From positions 209,443 through 273,442 of the forward strand of contig FR893523.1 of assembly GCA_000434035.1 (NCBI GenBank): 64,000 bases of DNA, read 5' to 3'. Made by a program: the position numbers and the translations under genes. This document shows, piece by piece, positions 17,189-26,734 of the stretch (positions within the stretch are counted from its first letter, which is position 1; every line of letters starts with the position of its first letter). The stretch comes from Clostridium sp. CAG:452 (GTDB lineage Bacteria > Bacillota > Clostridia > TANB77 > CAG-508). The notes under the pieces were generated by a model, which saw only the letters and a program-made list of their open reading frames with translations, was not told the DNA's origin and searched no databases.

Positions 17189-18124
17189 ATGGTAGAAGAT
17201 GAACAAATAAAAACAGAAGTATCACCATTTGCAATAAGAGAGGGAGAAATAAAAACATTTGATGGGAAAGACGGATATGTTTCTATGAATCAAATAATTC
17301 ATAAAATAAATATAGGACATATTTCTGATATTCATTTTAAAATAATGGAATTGGTAAACGAATTTGAATTTATAACTTCAAGACAAATATATCAAATATT
17401 AGTACATAAAGGTGAAGATATAAAATCACAAGATAAGTTAAACAATAAACTAGAACAATTAATAAAATGTAAGATTTTAACAAGATATTATTTTATGGGG
17501 GAAGAAGGAAAATGCATTTATAGAATTTATTGCTTAGAAAAAATGGGTAAATACTTGTTGAATTCAAGAGGCGTAGAATGTAAATGGCAACCAACAGATA
17601 ATACAAAACCAGTTGCAATGATAAAGAAGAGATTGGCAGGAAATCAAATAATAATAGCATATTTAAGAAAAGTAAGTGCTTTTGATAAATACACAGTAAA
17701 ACCTGCAATAACAGCAAAAAAATTAGGAAAAGTATTTAAAGCACATGCAGGAGTAAAACTAACAAAAAACGGAAAATCAATAGACTTTATATTTGAAGCT
17801 GTAAGAAGAGAAGAGGACTGGGAAAAGAAACTAGTAGATAGATTACAATTATATAAAGACTTTTATGAAAGTTTTGTTCAATTCGATTCTGGATTTGAAA
17901 CAAAACCACAGTTAATATTTGTATGTGAAGATGAAAAACATATGGTAGAAACGTTAAAAACAATAGTAACAAATAGAATGGAAATACCAGGAATAAAAAC
18001 ATTATTTACAACAGATTTAAGACAAAATAGTGAAACACTTGAAAAATCATTAGTAGAATTTAAAATTGATGAAGCAACAGGAAAATACAAAAAAGAAGAA
18101 ATCGATTTAAAATTGTTAGGATAA
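17189..18124 (+). CDS. Winged-helix protein, possibly replication-relaxation-like
   Basis: 311 residues, ATG eight bases after GGAGGG. Residues 45-130 look like a winged helix: DIHFKIMELVNEFEFITSRQ, IYQILVHKG, then a second helix set and a wing with YYFMGEEGKCIYRIYCLEKMGKYLL. Residues 155-290 are alpha/beta with a VKLTKNGKSIDFIFEAVRRE strand and PQLIFVCEDEKHM, reminiscent of the Replic_Relax family found near mobilisation and coupling genes. The gene is convergent with a VirD4/TraG-like ATPase, which fits that reading. No certain assignment. Confidence 0.45.
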   Translation: MVEDEQIKTEVSPFAIREGEIKTFDGKDGYVSMNQIIHKINIGHISDIHFKIMELVNEFEFITSRQIYQILVHKGEDIKSQDKLNNKLEQLIKCKILTRYYFMGEEGKCIYRIYCLEKMGKYLLNSRGVECKWQPTDNTKPVAMIKKRLAGNQIIIAYLRKVSAFDKYTVKPAITAKKLGKVFKAHAGVKLTKNGKSIDFIFEAVRREEDWEKKLVDRLQLYKDFYESFVQFDSGFETKPQLIFVCEDEKHMVETLKTIVTNRMEIPGIKTLFTTDLRQNSETLEKSLVEFKIDEATGKYKKEEIDLKLLG

Positions 18125-18133
18125 ATAAAAGAT

Positions 18134-18175
18134 AAAAAAGAAATTCCAAATTGGAAATTGGAATTTCTTTTTTAT
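18134..18175 (+). terminator. Terminator of the winged-helix gene
   Basis: AAAAAAGAAATTCCAA and TTGGAATTTCTTTTTT form a perfect 16-bp stem with an eight-base loop; works on both strands. Confidence 0.85.
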
Positions 18176-18330
18176 TGTATAGGAAAAATCGACTTTTATC
18201 TTGACCTCATGTAAGATTTTTCCGTATACAACAAGGTTAGGCTACCTTAAAACGCCCGAACGAAGTGAGTGGCATGTATTTTGCACTTTCTTCGAAGGTA
18301 TACTTAGCAAAATGCCTTTCTTATATACTT
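18176..18330. repeat. Extragenic hairpin cluster
   Basis: Contains an interrupted stem (TGTATAGGAAAAATC near 18176 and GATTTTTCCGTATACA near 18207) and a second pair (GGCATGTATTTTGC and GCAAAATGCC, 18272-18316), with a CGAACGAAGTGAGTG string typical of palindromic extragenic repeats. Non-coding and between convergent genes. Confidence 0.45.
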
Positions 18331-20637
18331 TTATTCTTTTTTCTTTTTTAAATCAAAGCTAATTGCATCTTCATTATCAAAGAAGTAGGAACTATCTGTT
18401 ACGTCTGTTTGAATAGGATCAGTATCCCCTCTTTCATCCTTTGAAAATACTACTTTATTAGGTTTCCATTTTTGCTTTTCTTCTTTTTTATTGTCAGGTG
18501 ATACATTTGCTATATACTTATTAAAGTTATATGTTTTTGTTTTATGAGGACTTTTATATTTGCTCTCCAAAAAGTCTACATTACCAAAGTTAACAACATT
18601 TTTTCCCTTCTTATCTTTTGTTTTATAAATAATACTCTTAAATTTAAGTCCTTGTATTTTAGCATTATGCATGTGATCTTTCCAATCCCATTTAGCGGCA
18701 CCTAATGCAGAAGAATATGCACCGTCTTTTGTATCATAAGAAGGTGATATAGACCATTCTCTACGTTTTCCAAATTCTCTCATCCACCAATCCATTTCAT
18801 CAGGTGTGTTGTTTCCAAATGTTATTTTAGTAGGTGAGTTTGCAAGTATTTTTTCAGATCCTAAACCAGAAACTGTTTGAGCAGAAAAAATGGTTCCAAT
18901 TTTAAATTTTCTATATAATGTAAACATATCTTCAAAATTAGAAGGATCATAGTGATCGAATTCGTCCACATATAAGAAGTGAGGAATTCTATTTTTTACT
19001 AATTCACGATTGTTTTCTACAGAGCACATCATAAGCATTAAGAAAAATCTACCAAAACCTTGATCTGCTGTTCCACCAATTTCATATGGCCTTGTTGAAA
19101 TAAGAACGATTTTACCTTCGTCTAAAACAGCTCCAAAGTCCATATTATTATATCTATTACAAATAATGTTTCTAGCTTCTGCTGAACGTAATAATACATC
19201 AAGTGTAGAAGAAGCAAAATGAACATATCTTTGCATATCTTTTCTTCCTTCAGAACCTTTATAGAAATATTGTTTAAAGTAAGATAATTGTAATTCATAT
19301 TCTTTTGAAAGTTCTTCATCTTTTTCTAATTCTTCACACATTTCTTGTACTAAGTCAAAATTATTAAAGCATTTAAGTAAATCTTCTAAAGTTGGCATTA
19401 ATCCATCATGCATTTTCCCATACATTAATTTTAAAAGTAATACTACATTTTGAATAGCTTGTAAAGAAATATCTTCTGAATATGCTAATTCAGCAGTGTG
19501 ACTTGGAGGATTATATAATCCCCTAATAACTAAAGAAACAATCAAACCACAAAGAGCAGGACTACCAATAATAAATGGATTTAATCCAATTGATTCTGGG
19601 TTTGTTGGGTCTATTTCTATAAATGGCATATCATAAGCTTTTGCTACTTCTTTAATTGTATCTGTATGTTTTGAATCAGGACTTACGACTGTAATACCAA
19701 AATTTTTATATACAATAGAACCATTTGGTTCAATTTCATATATCATTTTCTTCATATATGCTTTATAAATATTTTCTTTTCCTTCAACAGGTGTAAGCAT
19801 ATTCAAATTAAAGTTTTTGTTTAAATATTCATTATTATAAGGTTTATTTAAGTAAGCAATATTTGTTTTTAATGCGGTATAACCCATTTCCTTAGAAACT
19901 TCACGGAAGAAGAATTTCTTTTCTATATCTCTTGCAATCATCGGTTCCATTATCATAGAAGTTTTACCAGTTCCAGAAGGACCAATTACGAGAGTAGGTT
20001 GTAATCTTCTAGATTCTAATATTTTAACAGGTTTACCTGTAGTTTTATCTTTACAAAATTCAATTTCTAGACTATAAGGACCAGTAGTACCATCTGGTGC
20101 AGATATATCTATACCAGGGTAATCACAAATTGATTCTTGAAAATTGTTAGGGAATATTGGGTCTTTAATTACTTTTAATAACCAAAGAACTACATTATAG
20201 AATGTTGTAAGTGGTATATAAATTGAAATTGCTGTAAGTGCATGTTTTATCAAGTCGGCAAATTCTGTAATAATAAACTCATGATTTGGCAATGCCATTA
20301 TTCCAAGCCAAGCCAAACGATTTAGCCATTGAACTACCATTGAAACTCCAATTACATATAAGCAAATGTAATATGTATAGAAGAAAGATATTTTCGTTTC
20401 ATCAGACTTACAAAACTTAGATGGATACGAAAATGCAAATGCAAGTACAGGACAAGCAAGAGCTAATGTATATCTAATTGGTCCCCAATAAGATACTGAC
20501 ATTCCTGTAAAAAACATTATTAGGAGTTCTACAACTCTATCTACTATTATAAATCCTGTTATTAATGTTAGAATATATGTAAAAAATGTATTTCTATCAG
20601 TCTTTAGTAATTTTAAAAATTTGTCTATATACTTCAC
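18331..20637 (-). CDS. VirD4/TraG-like membrane coupling ATPase
   Basis: 768 residues. Three to four membrane helices in the first 155 residues, then a FtsK/VirD4-type ATPase domain with Walker A GPSGTGKTS (219-227) and a Walker B-like FLYVDEFDHYDP, and a TraM-recognition-like segment (GTIFSAQTVSGLGSEKILAN). Type IV coupling proteins form hexamers at the inner membrane and feed DNA or protein to a secretion channel. No relaxase, VirB4 or other type IV secretion gene is nearby, so either the partners are elsewhere or it has another job. The C-terminal 80 residues are charged and low-complexity. The ATG at 20637 has GGGGGA upstream. Confidence 0.8.
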   Translation of the reverse strand: MKYIDKFLKLLKTDRNTFFTYILTLITGFIIVDRVVELLIMFFTGMSVSYWGPIRYTLALACPVLAFAFSYPSKFCKSDETKISFFYTYYICLYVIGVSMVVQWLNRLAWLGIMALPNHEFIITEFADLIKHALTAISIYIPLTTFYNVVLWLLKVIKDPIFPNNFQESICDYPGIDISAPDGTTGPYSLEIEFCKDKTTGKPVKILESRRLQPTLVIGPSGTGKTSMIMEPMIARDIEKKFFFREVSKEMGYTALKTNIAYLNKPYNNEYLNKNFNLNMLTPVEGKENIYKAYMKKMIYEIEPNGSIVYKNFGITVVSPDSKHTDTIKEVAKAYDMPFIEIDPTNPESIGLNPFIIGSPALCGLIVSLVIRGLYNPPSHTAELAYSEDISLQAIQNVVLLLKLMYGKMHDGLMPTLEDLLKCFNNFDLVQEMCEELEKDEELSKEYELQLSYFKQYFYKGSEGRKDMQRYVHFASSTLDVLLRSAEARNIICNRYNNMDFGAVLDEGKIVLISTRPYEIGGTADQGFGRFFLMLMMCSVENNRELVKNRIPHFLYVDEFDHYDPSNFEDMFTLYRKFKIGTIFSAQTVSGLGSEKILANSPTKITFGNNTPDEMDWWMREFGKRREWSISPSYDTKDGAYSSALGAAKWDWKDHMHNAKIQGLKFKSIIYKTKDKKGKNVVNFGNVDFLESKYKSPHKTKTYNFNKYIANVSPDNKKEEKQKWKPNKVVFSKDERGDTDPIQTDVTDSSYFFDNEDAISFDLKKKKE

Positions 20638-20793
20638 TTAAAAATCCCCCAATTATCTATTTTTATACATATATATTATCTTATAAAATCGAGAAAAAAA
20701 CAAGTCTTTTTAAAGAAAAAGTTCATATATATAAATAAGAAGACAAATTTTAATTTATTCAAATATTCAAAATTAAAACATGTTGAAAACATT

Positions 20794-20937
20794 GTAGGGG
20801 TCGCCGCCCTCGGCGACCCAGAGACATCGTAGACTTTGCAATGTACATGCTTTACACCAATTCAATTGCGGGTCGCCGAAGGCGATACATATTTTGCAAC
20901 AATTTAATTGCGGGTTGCCGAGGGCGGCGACCCCTAC
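20794..20937. repeat. GC-rich REP-like palindrome
   Basis: 144 bp in otherwise AT-rich DNA. The ends (GTAGGGGTCGCCGCCCTCGG... at 20794-20819 and its inverse at 20912-20937) match over 26 bp with one mismatch. Inside are two direct repeats (CAATTCAATTGCGGGTCGCC and CAATTTAATTGCGGGTTGCC). A fragment of the same family lies at 31658-31683. Non-coding, just upstream of the flippase gene. Confidence 0.85.
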
Positions 20938-20957
20938 TTTAGTCTGGAGGAATTAAA

Positions 20958-22592
20958 ATAAAAAGAAAGAATAATAGAAACGATAAAACAACTGGCTTTA
21001 TGCAAGGCGTTGTTGTTTTAATGCTTTCACAAGTAATTATAAAAATAGTAGGCCTAATATATAAGTTATATCTTACAAACAAACAAGGCTTTGGAGATAG
21101 AGGAAATGCAATATATTCAGCTGCATTCCAAATATATGCGCTATTTCTTACAATTTCTTCTGTTGGAGTACCAAATAGCATTTCAAAACTAGTATCTAGC
21201 AAAGTAGCAGTAGGAGATAATAAAGGTGCATATAGAATATTTAAAATAGCATTTGCATTATTTGGAATTCTTGGATTTGTTGGAAGTTCAATATTATTTT
21301 TGGGAGCAGAAATAATAGCCAATAAATATTTACAAATACCAGAAGCAAAATTAGCATTAATGGCTCTTGCACCATCAGTATTTTTAGTATCAATAGAAGC
21401 TGTGTTAAAAGGATATTTTAATGGAAGAGAAAATATATCTATCACAGCTAATTCACAGAGCCTAGAGCAAATATTTAAGACATTATTAACAATTGCAATA
21501 GTAGAAAATATAGGGAAAATATCTGGAAATAATACAATTGTTATGGCAGCTGGGGCAACATTAGCAACAACATTGGCAACATTATTTGCATTAATGTACT
21601 TATACAAGTATTTTGTAGATAGAAAAAAAGAAGTTTGGCAAGAGGTTATATCTTCTTCAAATAACAAAAAAGAAGGAATAAATAGAATTATAAAAAATAT
21701 TTTATTAGTAACAATACCAATATCATTAACTGCACTTTTCTCAGCTTTAAGTAAGACAATTGATGCAATAACAATTGTGAGAATATTAAAAACAACAATA
21801 GGAGAATTAGAAGCAACAAATCAATATGGAATATTAAGCGGAAAAGTAGATGTACTAGTAGCATTACCGTTTTCTTTTAATATAGCATTTGCAACAGCTT
21901 TGGTACCTGCTATATCTTCTGCTATTGCAAAAAAACAAAAATACATAGTAGAAAAAAGAATAGAATTTTCTATATTAGTTACAATACTTATAGGAATCCC
22001 ATGTACAATATACATGGGGATGTTTGCAAAAGATATTTTACTAATTTTGTTCCCAAATGCATCAAAAGGAACCGAAATGCTTCAGTTATCATCGATTACT
22101 ATTATATTTATTGTGCTAACACAAACGATAAATGGAGCTTTACAAGGACTGGGAAAGGTAAACATACCTGTTATAGCATTTGCATTAGGTGGAGCAATTA
22201 AATTAATACTAAACTTAATATTATTGCCAATTAATAGAATTGGAATATATGGAGCTATAATTTCTTCAATAATTTCAGATATATTCATATTTGCAATTTG
22301 TTTCATAACACTAAAAAAACAAATTACTACAAAGCTTTATGTAAGTAAATATATTGTAAAACCCACTATTGCAGGAGTTTTTATGTCTATTACTTCATAT
22401 ATAATGTACAATAACATTATTAATAAAATACAAAACAATATAATTGTATTATTTGTTTCAATCTTTTCTGGAATGATGGTGTACTTTATTTTAATAATAT
22501 CGTTAAAAATATTAACGGAAGAAGAAATTTACATGCTTCCTTACGGGCAAAAGCTATTCAGAACATTTAAATCTAAAAAACAACAAATGTAA
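20958..22592 (+). CDS. MurJ/SpoVB-like polysaccharide lipid flippase, apparent ATA start
   Basis: About 544 residues with 13-14 membrane helices of the MVF/MATE-like flippase superfamily. Family blocks include QVIIKIVGLIYKLYLTNKQG, IYSAAFQIYALFLTISSVGVPNSISKL and the central TNQYGILSGKVDVLVALPFSF. Such proteins flip lipid II or related lipid-linked sugars across the membrane. The only good ribosome binding site, GGAGG (20946-20950), sits seven bases before an in-frame ATA at 20958. The first ATG, at 21000, has no site and would cut off the basic N-terminal tail usual in the family. I therefore place the start at the ATA; if that is wrong, the CDS is 21000-22592. Confidence 0.8.
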   Translation: MKRKNNRNDKTTGFMQGVVVLMLSQVIIKIVGLIYKLYLTNKQGFGDRGNAIYSAAFQIYALFLTISSVGVPNSISKLVSSKVAVGDNKGAYRIFKIAFALFGILGFVGSSILFLGAEIIANKYLQIPEAKLALMALAPSVFLVSIEAVLKGYFNGRENISITANSQSLEQIFKTLLTIAIVENIGKISGNNTIVMAAGATLATTLATLFALMYLYKYFVDRKKEVWQEVISSSNNKKEGINRIIKNILLVTIPISLTALFSALSKTIDAITIVRILKTTIGELEATNQYGILSGKVDVLVALPFSFNIAFATALVPAISSAIAKKQKYIVEKRIEFSILVTILIGIPCTIYMGMFAKDILLILFPNASKGTEMLQLSSITIIFIVLTQTINGALQGLGKVNIPVIAFALGGAIKLILNLILLPINRIGIYGAIISSIISDIFIFAICFITLKKQITTKLYVSKYIVKPTIAGVFMSITSYIMYNNIINKIQNNIIVLFVSIFSGMMVYFILIISLKILTEEEIYMLPYGQKLFRTFKSKKQQM

Positions 22593-22770
22593 GTAAAATC
22601 AACACATACAGAGCTACCAAAACATGGAAACCTACGGGGCAAAAGGATTTGTAAAAAAATAAAAAATAAAAAAAGAAGGATTTTAGCTAATTTTGGCGAA
22701 TAATCTTAAATAGTAGAAACCGAAGCTGTTTTTACTGCATAAAACAAATCTTATTAGGAGGTAATTTTAA

Positions 22771-23049
22771 ATGAACAAAGCTGAATTAGTAGCAGCAATA
22801 GCTGCAAAAACAGGAGACACAAAAAAAGGTGCTGAAGCATCAGTAAATGCATTCGTTGATGTTATAACAGATGCACTAGCAAAAGGAGACAAAGTTCAAT
22901 TAGTTGGATTTGGATCTTTCGAAGTAAGAAAAAGAGCAGCTAGAAAAGGTAGAAACCCAAGAACAAAAGAAGAAATCAAAATACCTGCATCAAAAGCTCC
23001 AGTATTCAAAGCTGGTAAAGCATTAAAAGATTTAGTAAATAAAAAATAA
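22771..23049 (+). CDS. hup: DNA-binding protein HU
   Basis: 92 residues, start ATG nine bases after AGGAGG. The whole HU family pattern is visible: [36 protein letters not shown] (the beta-arm motif) and ending [13 protein letters not shown]. Homodimeric nucleoid protein that bends DNA. Single gene with its own terminator. Confidence 0.97.
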   Translation: MNKAELVAAIAAKTGDTKKGAEASVNAFVDVITDALAKGDKVQLVGFGSFEVRKRAARKGRNPRTKEEIKIPASKAPVFKAGKALKDLVNKK

Positions 23050-23087
23050 GAATTAATACAAAATATATAAGTATGAATTCATATTAT

Positions 23088-23121
23088 AAGAGCAAGAATT
23101 TCTTGCTCTTTTCTTTTTTTA
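23088..23121 (+). terminator. Terminator of hup
   Basis: AAGAGCAAGAA pairs with TTCTTGCTCTT, followed by TTCTTTTTTT. Confidence 0.9.
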
Positions 23122-23245
23122 TTGTATTGACACAAATAAAAACAACATATAAAATGTAAATGATAAAATACATAATTACATATAGAAGATAAAAAATATA
23201 AATGAAATATAAAAAATAAAGAACACAAAGGAGGAAGCAAATAAG

Positions 23246-25058
23246 ATGAACCAGCAAATTAAATATAGAAACCGTTACAATTCTCCCAAAGGAATAACAA
23301 TAGTTGCATTAATAGTTACAATAGTAATAATGCTAATTTTAGTAGGTGTAACAGTAACAATTGCAATAAATGGAGGGCTAATAGGAACTGCAAAAGACTC
23401 AAAGGAAGAAACAAGATATACTCAAGTATTAGCGGAAAAAGAAATGTGGGAGCAGGAAGAAAGACCAACAGAAAGATTTGGAATAAAGTCGGAAACATTA
23501 GAAGATTTTATAACAAGGTTAGAAAATGAAAAATTACTAACAAAAAAAGAAGCAGATGAAGTAAGAAAGGATGGAATGACTACTATCGCTAAAAAATGGA
23601 TTGTATTTGGAGCAAGAAAAAATGTGGCTGATGCATCTCTTTGGAAGTACAATCTAGACGAGAAAACAAATCTTGTTACAATAACTAAATACTTAGGAGT
23701 TACGGATAATCTTACAGAACTAACTATACCAAATTTCCTTCTAATAGAGGGAAAAGAATATAAAGTAACAAAAATAATGAGCTCCGATGGGAACAGTCCA
23801 ATAGTTTGTTTTCCGGGTAAGGTAATAATATCGAAAGGTATTACTGAAATTGGAAAAGCTAGTTTTAATGGAGCGACTAAAGAATATGGATGGAGTCAAA
23901 AAATTACTGATATTGAAATACCTGATTCTGTTACTTTAATTTCAGACTATGCTTTTCAACATTGTAAAAGCTTAACAAAAATAAAAATTCCTGGATCGGT
24001 AAAAAAAATAGGAAATTGGTGGGACAATGTAAATGGACAAGTTTTTAACGGTTGTTCAAATTTAGAAGAGGTAATTCTTGAAGAAGGAATAGAGGAAATT
24101 TCGGGAAGAGCTTTTGATGCTTGTTCAAAAGTTAAAGAATGGAAGTTACCTAAAAGTTTGAAAAGAATTGGACCGAGAGCTTTTCAAAGCATAGGGGTGG
24201 AGGAGTTTAATATTCCAGAAAATGTAGAAAGCATAGCTGCAACATTTATTTCGTCCACAAAACTAGCTAGAATAAATGTAGATTTAAATAATAAATATTT
24301 TAAGAGCCTTGATGGAATACTATTTGATAAAGATAGTACAAAACTAATAAAATATCCAGAAAATAGGGATGGCATTTCTTATGAAGTGCCTAATACAGTA
24401 AAGACAATAGACGCAAATGCATTTATTTCATGCAAAAACTTGCAAGAGATAACGATTGCTGATTCTGTTGAGAAAATAGGAGATTCTGCCTTTTATGCCT
24501 CTAGTTTACAAAAAATTCATCTAGGAGGAGGAATTACAAATATAAATAATAAACCTTTTTATCTAGCGAGCAATTTGACTAGTATAAATGTAATAACAGA
24601 AAATGATAAATATGAAAGTGAAAATGGAATATTGTTTAATAAAGGTAAAACAATATTAATAAAATGTCCTCCAGCAATAATGGAAGGAGAGGCATACGAG
24701 ATACCAAATACTGTAGTGGAAATAGGACCTCAATCATTTTATAGGAGCCAAATAAAAAATGTAATTATACCAAGTTCTGTTAAAAAAATAGATAGTGAGA
24801 GTTTCTACCAATGCGAGAACTTAGAAGAAGTGAATTTACCAGAAGGATTAGAAAGAATAGAATGGCGTGCTCTTTATGGATGTCATAAAATAAAAACAAT
24901 AGTGGTACCAAGCAGTGTTACATTCATTGGTGGAGAGGCGTTTAACAATATGGGACGGATTAACTAAAATAACAATAAACAAACCAGAAAACTCTCTTTC
25001 TGGTAAACCATGGGGAGCAAGAGCGAGCGTAATTATAGAGTGGACAGGAGAACAATAA
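23246..25058 (+). CDS. Leucine-rich-repeat (BspA-type) surface protein with prepilin-like head, read through a +1 shift
   Basis: 603 residues after shifting at 24956. The head SPKGITIVALIVTIVIMLIL is a prepilin-type Gly-Ile junction with a long hydrophobic helix, followed by a short basic/acidic linker. From about residue 140 to the end it is LRR_5/BspA-type repeats of 22-25 residues (for example IEIPDSVTLISDYAFQHCKS, VVPSSVTFIGGEAFNNMGG). Unshifted, it ends at RIN; shifted by one it continues LTKITINKPENSLSGKPWGA and ends in VIIEWTGEQ, the usual last repeat of this family. Probably displayed outside the cell and involved in binding. ATG follows AAGGAGG. Confidence 0.82.
24956..24959 (+). other. 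+1 shift site 3: GGA-C-GGA in the LRR protein
   Basis: In-frame CGG (codon 571) followed by A. Shifted reading completes the last repeat and adds 33 residues; unshifted reading stops two codons later. Confidence 0.75.
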
Positions 25059-25069
25059 AAACAATAGAA

Positions 25070-25101
25070 AAGACCTGAGAGTAATTTACTCACAGGTCTT
25101 G
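25070..25101. terminator. Bidirectional terminator
   Basis: AAGACCTG and CAGGTCTT with inner GAGTAA/TTACTC form a stem between the LRR gene and the convergent small gene. Confidence 0.7.
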
Positions 25102-25105
25102 CGTT

Positions 25106-25348
25106 TTACGGCTTCCATTTGACAAGTGCCAGATTCCCTAAGGAATCAGACACTATTTTTATACTATTTTTCCTTGCAGTATTCAATGCCTGAGAAGAAA
25201 ACTCGGATCTAGAGAACAATGCTTTCTTCGGAGGTTTTGATTCAAATGAAAAATAGACATCATTGTCATTTGGAAACAATAGATCTACCCGAGTGTAAGG
25301 ACCATTTTTAAAATCCTTAACAAACTTTTCGAATGCTGTTTCTTTCAT
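25106..25348 (-). CDS. Small accessory protein of unknown function, foreign codon use
   Basis: About 80 residues from the ATG at 25348, eight bases after AAGGAG (an upstream in-frame GTG at 25357 overlaps the site). Basic, mixed strand/helix (TAFEKFVKDFKNG, VDLLFPNDNDVYFSFESKPP, ALNTARKNSIKIVSDSLGN). I recognise no family. Its codon use is less AT-biased than the host genes around it and it includes CGG as arginine (25289-25291, followed by G). Together with the genes at 7539 and 49217 it forms a set of isolated, minus-strand, richer-in-GC genes inside host intergenic gaps. Confidence 0.55.
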   Translation of the reverse strand: MKETAFEKFVKDFKNGPYTRVDLLFPNDNDVYFSFESKPPKKALFSRSEFSSQALNTARKNSIKIVSDSLGNLALVKWKP

Positions 25349-25562
25349 TATTGCCACTCCTTAAAGTTATTAGATATTTTAAACGCAACCAAATATCCAT
25401 TAGTATAAGTATAGCACGAAGCAGTATAAAAAGCAAAACAAAAGAGTGCTTATATCAAAATTGTATAAAATTTATTACAAATATTATGGGAGACACCACA
25501 ATATGCGATCTGCAATACTCTGAATATTAATATTCCGTAAGTAAAAATACAACCACAAAGTC

Positions 25563-25591
25563 TTGACAATAAATAGAAACAATGATAGAAT
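25563..25591 (+). promoter_or_regulatory. Promoter of the str operon
   Basis: TTGACA (25563-25568), 17 bases, TAGAAT (25586-25591), about 70 bases before rpsL. The preceding 170 bases (25370-25560) hold no gene I can support. Confidence 0.75.
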
Positions 25592-25658
25592 ATAACGCGT
25601 TAGTGTTTAAAAGTAAATTAGCACTTTTAATTAAAAAATATAGGAGGTGAATTTTAAA

Positions 25659-26072
25659 GTGCCAACAATTAATCAATTAGTAAGAAAAGGTAGAAAAACA
25701 ACTACAACAAAAGCAAAAGCTCCAGCTCTTTTAAAAGGTTACAACTCAAAATTAAACAGACAAACAAACCATAGAGCACCACAAAAAAGAGGAGTTTGTA
25801 CAGTAGTTAAAACAGTAACACCTAAAAAACCAAACTCAGCATTAAGAAAAGTTGCTAGGGTTAGACTATCAAATGGTTATGAAGTTACTTCATATATTCC
25901 AGGTGTAGGTCATAACTTACAAGAACATAGTGTTGTATTAATAAGAGGTGGAAGGGTAAAAGATATCCCTGGTGTTAGATACCACATTATAAGAGGTACA
26001 TTAGATACAGCTGGCGTTAAAGATAGAATGCAAGCTAGATCTAAATATGGTGCAAAAAGACCAAAAAAATAA
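25659..26072 (+). CDS. rpsL: 30S ribosomal protein S12
   Basis: 137 residues from GTG 25659 ([12 protein letters not shown]), nine bases after TAGGAGGTG; an in-frame GTG at 25647 lies inside the ribosome binding site. Contains the universally conserved decoding-centre segments [19 protein letters not shown] and the streptomycin loop [15 protein letters not shown]. The usual [10 protein letters not shown] lysine is present. First gene of the str operon rpsL-rpsG-fusA-tuf. Confidence 0.98.
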   Translation: MPTINQLVRKGRKTTTTKAKAPALLKGYNSKLNRQTNHRAPQKRGVCTVVKTVTPKKPNSALRKVARVRLSNGYEVTSYIPGVGHNLQEHSVVLIRGGRVKDIPGVRYHIIRGTLDTAGVKDRMQARSKYGAKRPKK

Positions 26073-26233
26073 AAAATATTTTTTAAGTAGTGCTAATAAA
26101 TAGATATAATATAGATATAAATTTATTGCGCTATACGGGAAGAAAAATCTTCCAGAGTAACTAAGTGTTTTTATGAAACACAAATAATAAAGATTGTGAA
26201 AAATCACATATCTTAGAAAAGGAGTGAAGAATA

Positions 26234-26704
26234 GTGCCAAGAAGAGGATATATAGCAAAAAGAGAAGTTTTACCAGATCCAATATATAATAGCAAAGTTG
26301 TAACAAAATTAATAAACAACATTATGTTAGATGGTAAAAAAACAGTTGCTCAAAAAATAGTATATGATGCATTTGATATCATAAAAGAAAAAGAAGGAAA
26401 AGATGCATTAGAAGTTTTTGAAGCAGCATTAAACAACATAATGCCAGTCCTTGAAGTTAAAGCAAGAAGAGTAGGTGGAGCTACATATCAAGTTCCAATC
26501 GAAATTAGAGCTGAAAGAAGACAAACATTAGGATTAAGATGGCTAGTAAACTATGCAAGAAATAGACATGAAAAAACTATGGCTGAAAAATTAGCAAACG
26601 AAATAATTGATGCTACGAACAGCACAGGTGGATCATTCAAGAAGAAAGAAGAAATGCATAGAATGGCAGAAGCTAATAAAGCTTTCGCACATTACAAATG
26701 GTAA
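26234..26704 (+). CDS. rpsG: 30S ribosomal protein S7
   Basis: 156 residues, the normal length, GTG start after AAGGAGTG. Conserved [19 protein letters not shown] at the start and [20 protein letters not shown], ending [15 protein letters not shown]. Primary assembler of the 30S head. A 160-base gap to rpsL contains a short AT-rich spacer without a clear terminator. Confidence 0.98.
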   Translation: MPRRGYIAKREVLPDPIYNSKVVTKLINNIMLDGKKTVAQKIVYDAFDIIKEKEGKDALEVFEAALNNIMPVLEVKARRVGGATYQVPIEIRAERRQTLGLRWLVNYARNRHEKTMAEKLANEIIDATNSTGGSFKKKEEMHRMAEANKAFAHYKW

Positions 26705-26734
26705 AAAACGAATAAAAATAGGAGGAAAAAATTA

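Noticed and set aside
20939..21667. Long minus-strand ORF over the flippase gene
   Set aside because: Shadow of the membrane protein; low-complexity Ile/Asn/Ala content and no start signals.
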